From CAIUVD01 sp044338255 (GTDB lineage: Bacteria > Planctomycetota > UBA11346), in NCBI GenBank assembly GCA_044338255.1, contig JBIILZ010000030.1:1-35212 (forward strand): a DNA stretch of 35,212 nt. Direction: 5' to 3'. Below the pieces are notes generated by a model, which saw only the letters and a list, made by a program, of their open reading frames with translations, was not told the DNA's origin and did not search any database. A program made the position numbers and the translations under genes. How positions within the stretch are numbered: position 1 is the stretch's first letter; each line of letters starts with the position of its first letter. This document shows, piece after piece, positions 29,638-35,212 of the stretch.

Positions 29638-30741
29638 GTGCGCAGTTCCATTGGCGAAGCTGTCCTTACCAACGGGCTTGGGGCAGGCTTATTTTTTCCG
29701 TATGACAACCATACGGGCGCTTCCCAGTTGCGTCGGCAGGTGGTCGCTTTGCGGCAAGCTGCGGTGTTGGCTCTCGGCATGCGTTGGCGCCGGGCCTTCC
29801 CCGCCTTGACGCAGGCGGTTGCTGCTTTTTGTGCACGCCCGTACGCGCATCGCGAACGACTTATAGAGGAGCCGATGCTACGCATTGTCGTGCCGTTGTT
29901 GTCGAGGGTCGAGCCTTGCGATACCGGCACCGCCCGCGGCTTGATAGATGCCCTGATAACCGCTCTCGGAGGGGACGATGCGGGTGATGTGCATTTATGT
30001 CGGGTGGGCGGGACCGGCATAATCATTCATCGGTATGTGGTGCCTTCCTTGTTGAAGCGTGTGTCTCCACCTAGCTACACCTTTCCCGACCGGGCGGTGG
30101 TGCGCACGCGCAGGCATGCGTATACTTTGGATTTCTTTCGTGAGGTCTGTGAAACTGCACTCAGTAAGATCCACGGCACCTGGCCCGAGTTGCACGACGA
30201 CCTGGTGACGTACATCAAACGTCTGGTGCATGTGCCGGATGCCGATTTCCGTTCGTGTTCGGCGGTGCGCTATGCCGGCGTGGTTTTTCTTAGCGGCAAT
30301 GATTACAGCCTGGTCGAAGTCGAAGAATCCCTAGTCCACGAATATGGTCACCAAATTCTTTACAATGTGATGGAGATCGACCCGTTGCTGGTATCGCCGA
30401 CCTCCCCGCGCCCCTATCGTTTGCCATGGTCAGGGTCAACACGTGATCTATATGGTTACTTTCACGCGTTTTATATTTATGTGATTCTGGCTTGTTATTA
30501 CGCACGCGTCGCCACTGCCGAGGGGGTGCCTCGCGACGCCGATGAACGGGCCTTTTGTCATGATCGCCATCTGCAGATCGTGCACGGCCTCATCATCGCT
30601 TGCGACGATTTTAAACCGGAGCTGTTCACTTGTGCAGGGAAAAATCTGCTACAGCAGTTGATTCATTTGGTCGAACAAATGGCTGCAGACAATCCAGCCG
30701 CTCGTCAACTTGTCTCATCATCGCCATTGATGATCGAATAG
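29638..30741 (+). CDS. HExxH protein resembling alpha-ketoglutarate-dependent peptide beta-hydroxylases
   Basis: A 367-residue protein with a GTG start at 29638 preceded by GAAAGGA 5 nt upstream; the longer frame from 29578 runs through the terminator hairpin and is rejected. The core motif is VHEYGHQI with HEYGH at 234-238, followed by RPYRLPWSGSTRDLYGYFHAFYIY at 258-281. This HExxH plus (R/P)PW...R...H arrangement is that of the HEXXH-domain family now linked to iron/alpha-ketoglutarate peptide beta-hydroxylases in RiPP pathways; it is not a typical secreted metalloprotease, as there is no signal peptide. The PqqD-like and small proteins upstream fit. Base composition is lower in GC than flanking genes (27 of 60 bases G or C at 30301-30360), suggesting acquisition by transfer. 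Confidence 0.7.
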   Translation: MRSSIGEAVLTNGLGAGLFFPYDNHTGASQLRRQVVALRQAAVLALGMRWRRAFPALTQAVAAFCARPYAHRERLIEEPMLRIVVPLLSRVEPCDTGTARGLIDALITALGGDDAGDVHLCRVGGTGIIIHRYVVPSLLKRVSPPSYTFPDRAVVRTRRHAYTLDFFREVCETALSKIHGTWPELHDDLVTYIKRLVHVPDADFRSCSAVRYAGVVFLSGNDYSLVEVEESLVHEYGHQILYNVMEIDPLLVSPTSPRPYRLPWSGSTRDLYGYFHAFYIYVILACYYARVATAEGVPRDADERAFCHDRHLQIVHGLIIACDDFKPELFTCAGKNLLQQLIHLVEQMAADNPAARQLVSSSPLMIE

Positions 30742-30742
30742 A

Positions 30743-30796
30743 CGCAGTGCTGGTTGCCTGTCGCAGTGCTGGTTGCCTGTCGCAGTGCTGGTTGCC
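30743..30796. repeat. 19-bp tandem repeat, nearly three units
   Basis: Units of CGCAGTGCTGGTTGCCTGT at 30743-30761 and 30762-30780 plus a 16-base partial at 30781-30796. They lie between the HExxH gene stop and the convergent beta-glucosidase stop. GTTGCC at 30791-30796 pairs with GGCAAC near 30814-30819, possibly a weak terminator without a T run. Confidence 0.9.
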
Positions 30797-30829
30797 ATCC
30801 ACGAGCGTTGATTGGCAACGAAGGCGTTA

Positions 30830-32212
30830 TCAGACGACGCGGTTTTGGCGGATGGCTTCCCGGTACCAATGGTAGCTGTCCTTGGGAATGCGCCGCTGGG
30901 TGCTGTATTCGTTGAACACGAGCCCGAAACGTTTGGCATAGCCCCAGGACCATTCGAAATTGTCCATGAACGACCAATGGAAATAACCGCTGATGGGATA
31001 GCCCTCGGCGATCGCACGGTGCACCTGGCGGAGGTATTGGCGCAGGTACATGATGCGATCGGTGTCGTGGATCTCGCCATCGGGGGTCATGGTGTCGGTG
31101 GCCGCGCAGCCGTTTTCGGTGATCACGATGTCACCGGTATAGCCGACCGCTTCCTTGAGCAGGCGCGGGACCCAGTAGATGGATTCGGGAGTCATCGCCA
31201 GCCATGGGATGTTGGCCTTGGGATAATGCTCGGGCAGGGGCAGGCATTCATAGCCGAGCTCATTGGCCGCCGGACGGACATAGCCGCCGGTGTAGACATT
31301 GATGCCGAGCCGATCGAGCGGCTGCTTGATGATCTCCATGTCGCCGGCACGGACCTCGGGCATGCTGCCGTTGGCTTCCGCCCACGCTTGCCAGTCCGGG
31401 GCGAAGCGGCCCTGCAAGGCCGGCCAGGTGACCGCGCCATTCACCCACATCAGCTGGAAACGCCGGGCGGCCGCGGCGATATGGGCGGCGTCCTCGATGA
31501 GCGGGATGTCGACGCAGCAATTGTCCACCAGCGCGACGCTGCAGCGTCTGGGTGAGGCGGCGCGGATCGCCTGGCAGCCTTTGCCGTGGGCGAGCATCGC
31601 GTGCAGGATGGTCTGATGCATTTCCTTGGCGGTGGTGTGCACGCCGGGTGCGTGGGCGCTGAGCATGGGCTTGTCGGGGCCGTAGCTGAGGGCGGTGAAG
31701 CAACCGACTTCGTTGAGCGTGAACCAGTTCGTGACGCGATCGCCGAGGCGCTTGACCACCACACTGACGTAATCGGCGAAATGATCGGAAATCTGCCGAT
31801 CGCGCCAGCCGAGGTAGCGATCTTCCAGGGCCTGGGGGGTGTCCCAGTGGAACAGGGTCACGTGGGGCGTGATGCCGTGCGCCAGCAAGCAGTCGATGAG
31901 GCGTTCGTAGAACCCGATGCCGGCTTCATTGACGGCACCGGTGCCATCCGGCATCACCCGCGGCCAAGAGACCGATAGACGGTAGTGCTTGACGCCCAGC
32001 TTCGCCATCAGCTGCACATCTTCGAGGTAGCGGTGGTAATGGTCGCAGGCGACCAGGCCGCCCTCACCGGTGCGCACGCCACCCCGACGGGCAAAAGTAT
32101 CCCAGACGCAATCCTTGCGGCCGTCCTCGTTGGCGGCGCCCTCGATCTGGTAAGCCGCGGTCGCTACCCCCCAAAGGAAGTCGGAGGGGAACGTATAGGA
32201 GGCTGAGGACAT
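30830..32212 (-). CDS. GH1 family beta-glucosidase
   Basis: A 460-residue cytoplasmic glycoside hydrolase with the classic GH1 start (FPSDFLWGVATAAYQIEGA) and DHYHRYLEDVQLM, HYRLSVSWPRVMPDG. The nucleophile is Glu366 in ITENGC. The acid/base Glu168 lies in TLNEVGCF where the family normally has T(F/L)NEP; Glu is kept but Pro is Val. The C-terminal glycone-binding FEWSWGYAKRFGLVF is intact. No signal peptide, so it acts on imported beta-glucosides or short oligosaccharides. No transporter or regulator is adjacent. No strong ribosome-binding site before the ATG. Confidence 0.92.
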   Translation of the reverse strand: MSSASYTFPSDFLWGVATAAYQIEGAANEDGRKDCVWDTFARRGGVRTGEGGLVACDHYHRYLEDVQLMAKLGVKHYRLSVSWPRVMPDGTGAVNEAGIGFYERLIDCLLAHGITPHVTLFHWDTPQALEDRYLGWRDRQISDHFADYVSVVVKRLGDRVTNWFTLNEVGCFTALSYGPDKPMLSAHAPGVHTTAKEMHQTILHAMLAHGKGCQAIRAASPRRCSVALVDNCCVDIPLIEDAAHIAAAARRFQLMWVNGAVTWPALQGRFAPDWQAWAEANGSMPEVRAGDMEIIKQPLDRLGINVYTGGYVRPAANELGYECLPLPEHYPKANIPWLAMTPESIYWVPRLLKEAVGYTGDIVITENGCAATDTMTPDGEIHDTDRIMYLRQYLRQVHRAIAEGYPISGYFHWSFMDNFEWSWGYAKRFGLVFNEYSTQRRIPKDSYHWYREAIRQNRVV

Positions 32213-32339
32213 GGAGCGGTGGATCTGGGAAGGGAGGTGGTGGGTCAGGAGGTCAGTCTAAGCGCTGATGACGCCGCGGAAAACCGTAAGCATATCCGTT
32301 CGAGTGCCAATTGTCCGGCGAAAAAGGCTATTTTCTACC

Positions 32340-32505
32340 TAGGAGTCTGTCGGAGATAGGTGACCGAGGATGGCGAAGGGATCGTACGGCAGATCCAAGG
32401 CGGCAAGGCGGGCGGATAGCGGGAGCTATCTGACCGTTTTGCCAACGCCGGAGCTGCCGTACGAGACCGAGTCAGCCGACCGAATCTATTCCCGACAGAC
32501 TCCTA
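32340..32505. mobile_element. MITE-like 162-bp element, copy 2 (inverted relative to copy 1)
   Basis: Positions 32342-32503 lie between TA dinucleotides (32340-32341 and 32504-32505). Terminal inverted repeats of 18 bp match at 16 positions (GGAGTCTGTCGGAGATAG at the left; the right end reads CTATTCCCGACAGACTCC). The centre contains GATAGC-GGGA-GCTATC. An 85-residue open frame from 32370 crosses it but has no ribosome-binding site and mirrors the element, so it is not called a gene. The element occupies half of the 319-bp gap between the beta-glucosidase start and the kinase stop; the remainder shows no other feature. Confidence 0.75.
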
Positions 32506-32531
32506 GGGAGAAACAGGGCCGGGAGAGTGCC

Positions 32532-33587
32532 TCATTTGCGCTGCATCTTCATCGGCTCGGGATTCCACCAGTCGTTGAAATGCGCCAGGACCCGATCGCG
32601 CAGCATCCACGACAAGGCGATGAATAAGGCCATGCCGGCGGCGATCATCACCCAGCGCGCGCCTTCGCTGATACCGCCACCGCTCGCACCGCCACCGGCG
32701 CTCTTGGGCTTCTTCACCCCGGCGATGATCGCCAGGTCGTGTTCGAGATCGGCGAGCGTGGCGTAGCGTTTTTCAGGTTTCTTCTGCAGGCAGCGGCGAA
32801 CGACAGCCTGGATCTGCTGATCCATCGAACGTGGATATTTCGGTTCGTCCTCGTTGTGCATTTTGAGCAACGTGTACGGATCGTTGGCGTTGAACGGGGT
32901 ATCGCCGTTGACCATCTCGTAGAGCAGTACGCCGAGTGCGTAGATGTCGGATTTGCCGGTGACCAGATGGGTGTTCTGGCACTGTTCCGGACTCATGTAG
33001 AGCGGTGTGCCCATGATCTGCCCGGTCATGGTGATGCGCGTGCGTTTGACATCGAAGGATTTCGCCAGACCGAAGTCGGCGACCTTGACCACCGAACCCT
33101 TTTTGATGTTGTCGATGAGGAAGTCGATGCGGTTGTTGGCGGCCTTGGTGATCAGCAGGTTTTCGGGCTTGAGATCGCGATGTACGGTCTTGCAGTCGCG
33201 CAGCCCGCGAATGGCCATGATCGTGACCCAGGCGGCTTCCTTCACCGGTAGGGTCTTCTTCGCTTCCAGGTAGTCGCGCAGACTGCCACCGGCCATGTAC
33301 TCCATCGCCAGGTAGGGGAACTGCAGGTATTTCCCGGTACCGCGATAGGCCACCACAAAGGGGCTGTTGACGCCCTTGATGACTTCGACTTCGCGCTCGA
33401 AACGCTGCAGGTCGTTGGGGCTTTCCAATAACTTGATGGCGAGGAGTTCTTCCGGGTTGCGTACCAGCTGGCAGCGGAATACCGAACCGCAGCCGCCTTC
33501 ACCGAGTTTTTTGACCACCTTGTATTTGCCGTCGATGAGGTCACCCCGTTCGAGCTTGGCTTTCAGTTCAAGAACTTGGGTGGCCAT
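32532..33587 (-). CDS. Ser/Thr protein kinase with C-terminal TM anchor
   Basis: A 351-residue Hanks-type kinase. Motifs: glycine loop GEGGCGSVF at 29-37, LAIKLL with the catalytic Lys at 52, VHRDLKPENLL at 135-145, VADFGLAKS at 169-177 and GTPLYMSPEQ at 193-202. The stretch between the catalytic loop and DFG is about 13 residues longer than usual (TKAANNRIDFLIDNIKKGS). After the kinase domain come a Gly/Ser/Lys linker and a TM helix (WVMIAAGMALFIALSWML, about 312-330) with a short tail, so there is no PASTA or other extracellular sensor. It is divergent from folC. No phosphatase or FHA partner is adjacent. Confidence 0.9.
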   Translation of the reverse strand: MATQVLELKAKLERGDLIDGKYKVVKKLGEGGCGSVFRCQLVRNPEELLAIKLLESPNDLQRFEREVEVIKGVNSPFVVAYRGTGKYLQFPYLAMEYMAGGSLRDYLEAKKTLPVKEAAWVTIMAIRGLRDCKTVHRDLKPENLLITKAANNRIDFLIDNIKKGSVVKVADFGLAKSFDVKRTRITMTGQIMGTPLYMSPEQCQNTHLVTGKSDIYALGVLLYEMVNGDTPFNANDPYTLLKMHNEDEPKYPRSMDQQIQAVVRRCLQKKPEKRYATLADLEHDLAIIAGVKKPKSAGGGASGGGISEGARWVMIAAGMALFIALSWMLRDRVLAHFNDWWNPEPMKMQRK

Positions 33588-33675
33588 GGGCGACCACTAT
33601 GGTGCTTGGCGGCCGGTGCCAACAGGGCGGGCAGCGTGGCGCCGGCGGCGGTAGTTGGCACAGTCGGCCCTTGTC

Positions 33676-34887
33676 ATGCGTACCGAAGCAGAACTCGAAA
33701 CCTGGCTATCGACGGCGGTCGATCATGAGCGTGCGGGCACCTTCCGGGACATACGGATCGAGCGTTTTCGGTCTTTTCTCGGTTTTTTACCGCTCCCGCC
33801 GGCGCCGTGCACCATCGGCGGCACCAAGGGCAAGGGCTCGACCGTGCGGCTGCTCGAAGCCGCCATCCGCGCCCACGGGCAAGCGACCCTGGCTTTTACC
33901 AGCCCGCACGTGCACAGCGTCCGCGAACGCTGGCGCATCAATGGCGTGCCGGCAACCATGGAACAACTAACCCCGGTTGCGCTGGAGATCGCCGCGGTCG
34001 AATCCCGTAGCGGCATGCAATTGACGTATTTCGAGCGCACCGCGGCCATGGCGGTGCTCCTGGCGGTGGCCATTCCCGACGGCTTCCTGTTGTGGGAGGT
34101 CGGCTTGGGTGGGCGTCTCGATTGCGCCAATGCCCTCGATTGCCGGCTGGCGATCATGACCCATCTCTCGCATGACCATCGTGAAATTCTCGGCCCGGAT
34201 CTGCTCTCCATCGCCGGCGAAAAAGTGCCGATCGCACGCGCCGGACGGCCATTGCTGATCGCTCCCCAATCAGCTGGCGGCGCGGCGGCCTTTACCCAGG
34301 CCTTGGCCCGGCAATTCCCCAGGGGATTGACGCCGACCTGGATCACCCGTCACGGACAGCCCTTTGCGTTGACTCTGCTCGGCGAGCATCAGCAGGACAA
34401 TGCCAGCACGGCTTTGGCGGCGGCAGCACTGGTCGTTCCTGACTTTGATGAGGACCGCGCCCGGCGCGGCATGGCGACGGCGACCTTGGCTGCGCGCTGC
34501 CAGCTCGTCACCGTCGGGGCGCGCCGGGTGCTGATCGATGGAGCTCACAACGGACCGAGCATCGCCGCCACCTTGGCCGTCGCCGAGAACCAATTGCGAG
34601 CGCCGTGGCGGCTGGTGCTGGGCACCGCAACCGACAAGGAGATCGACGAGATCGCGGCCGTCATGCCGCCGGGGATCGAGATCATCCGCTGCGGCTACGA
34701 TTCCCCGCGCGCGCGCGGGCCTCAGCAGTGGCCGGCAGCCTTGATGGCCACGCCCTGGTGCGCCGATATCCACGCCGCTCTCGCCCATCTGGCGACTTTG
34801 GACGAGGCCGATGTCTGCATTACCGGCAGCTTCTATCTCGCAGCTGAGGCCCTGCGGGCCCTCCAGGCCGATACCGATTTCGGGTAA
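33676..34887 (+). CDS. folC: Folylpolyglutamate synthase / dihydrofolate synthase
   Basis: A 403-residue enzyme of the Mur-ligase superfamily that adds glutamate to dihydropteroate or folates using ATP. Signatures: TIGGTKGKGST (P-loop; family consensus GTNGKGS), FTSPHV, EVGLGGRLDCAN, LSHDHREILG and the C-terminal domain motif IDGAHNGPS. ATG 33676 (MRTEAEL) is taken; a TTG at 33655 in frame would add seven residues, and neither has a clear ribosome-binding site. Length is close to, slightly below, the usual 410-430. Stands alone between a divergent kinase gene and a converging gene fragment. Confidence 0.88.
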   Translation: MRTEAELETWLSTAVDHERAGTFRDIRIERFRSFLGFLPLPPAPCTIGGTKGKGSTVRLLEAAIRAHGQATLAFTSPHVHSVRERWRINGVPATMEQLTPVALEIAAVESRSGMQLTYFERTAAMAVLLAVAIPDGFLLWEVGLGGRLDCANALDCRLAIMTHLSHDHREILGPDLLSIAGEKVPIARAGRPLLIAPQSAGGAAAFTQALARQFPRGLTPTWITRHGQPFALTLLGEHQQDNASTALAAAALVVPDFDEDRARRGMATATLAARCQLVTVGARRVLIDGAHNGPSIAATLAVAENQLRAPWRLVLGTATDKEIDEIAAVMPPGIEIIRCGYDSPRARGPQQWPAALMATPWCADIHAALAHLATLDEADVCITGSFYLAAEALRALQADTDFG

Positions 34888-34927
34888 GAGGTGGTGATCG
34901 TTCTGACCAGTTCCGCCCGCACCTAAA

Positions 34928-34968
34928 AGCACGAGCCTGCCATCCACAAGGGATGGCAGGCTCGTGCT
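34928..34968. terminator. Long perfect hairpin between convergent genes
   Basis: Two perfectly complementary 18-base arms (34928-34945 and 34951-34968) with a 5-nt ACAAG loop. On the minus strand the stem is followed by TTTT, so it is a good terminator for the leftward gene ending at 35009; on the plus strand it follows folC by 40 bp but has no T run. Bidirectional use is likely. Confidence 0.7.
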
Positions 34969-35008
34969 GGTCCCACGGACCCTCCGTCGGCGAGGGGAAA
35001 TACCAGGT

Positions 35009-35212
35009 TTACGTGCGCCGAGTTCCGTCCGCCTTGGTGATGGTGTAGTTGGTAGTTTGGGAACTGGTGACGACGCTGGCATCGTTTATTCCCTGTGCAG
35101 TCTCAAAACTCTGACCGCTTCCAGTCTCAAAACTCTGGCCGGGTCCAAAGTGACCGGCCCTGATGGGTCTCCTGCCGGTCACCTGAGGATCCTCCCCCGC
35201 GAGGAGACCCGA
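35009..35212 (-). pseudogene. 3' end of a leftward gene, probably interrupted by an IS end
   Basis: A leftward frame is open from the window edge to a TAA at 35009-35011, 67 codons. The last 28 or so residues (INDASVVTSSQTTNYTITKADGTRRT) are Thr/Ser-rich, beta-like, and end before the terminator at 34928-34968, as expected for the true end of an exported or surface protein. Codons upstream of about 35094 read through sequence that looks like an insertion-sequence terminus (repeated QSFETG), so the original gene is probably truncated at that point. Family unknown. Confidence 0.45.
35094..35212. mobile_element. Probable IS21-like element terminus, runs off the window
   Basis: From TGTGCAG at 35094 the sequence holds two near-identical 19-bp repeats, CAGTCTCAAAACTCTGACC at 35098-35116 and CAGTCTCAAAACTCTGGCC at 35122-35140, then GGTCCAAAGTGACCGG with a partial inverted copy (CCGGTCAC) further right. 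IS21-family ends begin with TGT and carry several short internal repeats, often of the type AGTCTCAAAAC. The transposase genes would be to the right of the window, so the assignment rests on end structure alone. Confidence 0.5.

Noticed and set aside
29638..30741. HExxH protein as a secreted zinc metalloprotease
   Set aside because: No signal peptide or known protease third-ligand motif; the RPYRLPW...GYFHAF stretch and the PqqD-like neighbour fit the peptide-hydroxylase-like family better, although protease activity is not formally excluded.
32370..32627. An 85-residue open frame over the second MITE-like copy
   Set aside because: It is coded almost wholly by the mobile element, has no ribosome-binding site, and ends inside the antisense of the kinase gene.

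Overview
This is a 35.2-kb window from a high-GC Gram-negative bacterial chromosome. KDO-8-phosphate synthase and a WecA/MraY-type transferase point to a lipopolysaccharide-bearing outer membrane. Two Hanks-type Ser/Thr kinases, HEAT-repeat secreted proteins, an OmpA-domain hybrid and a large secreted SGNH hydrolase together suggest the PVC group (planctomycete-like). That placement is inference from gene content; no rRNA or tRNA gene is visible to settle it.

Layout. 1-360: a 162-bp MITE-like element followed by a stem-loop repeat and two leftward terminators. 361-6298: leftward genes for a small nuclease-fold-like protein, TrpD, and a three-gene envelope group (HEAT protein, two-TM coiled-coil protein, solute-binding-OmpA hybrid). 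6457-10566: rightward ketoreductase resembling the KR domain of type I fatty acid synthases, WecA/MraY-like transferase and O-antigen ligase-like protein, with tight spacing. 10594-12926: leftward HEAT-like and SPOR-domain proteins (ATGA-coupled). 13001-14721: kdsA and trmO (ATGA-coupled). 14763-16796: secreted SGNH hydrolase. 16978-19246: TetR regulator divergent from a membrane-anchored kinase, with a palindromic operator candidate next to the tetR start. 19161-21330: acetate-type Na+/solute symporter with its DUF485 partner.

21593-28784 is a lipid island: a PlcP/LpxH-like phosphoesterase, a PAP2 phosphatase and a GT4 glycosyltransferase run leftward; a GH3-family adenylase, an alpha/beta hydrolase, BtaA and BtaB run rightward. 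Together they could strip phospholipid head groups to diacylglycerol and rebuild glycolipids and betaine lipids, a phosphate-sparing membrane remodelling programme.

28884-30741 is the most novel-looking part: a PqqD-like protein with a Cys/Pro-rich N-terminus, a 94-residue candidate precursor with ten consecutive glutamines, an intrinsic terminator, and a HExxH protein resembling alpha-ketoglutarate-dependent peptide beta-hydroxylases. It looks like a compact RiPP cassette with no radical SAM enzyme, and it is visibly lower in GC than its neighbours.

30830-34887: GH1 beta-glucosidase, a second, inverted copy of the 162-bp element, a second Ser/Thr kinase with a C-terminal TM, and folC. The right edge holds the 3' end of a leftward gene that appears to be interrupted by the end of an IS21-like element. 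A recurring oddity is short tandem duplications, often 15 bp and usually a multiple of 3, at gene termini, linkers and spacers.
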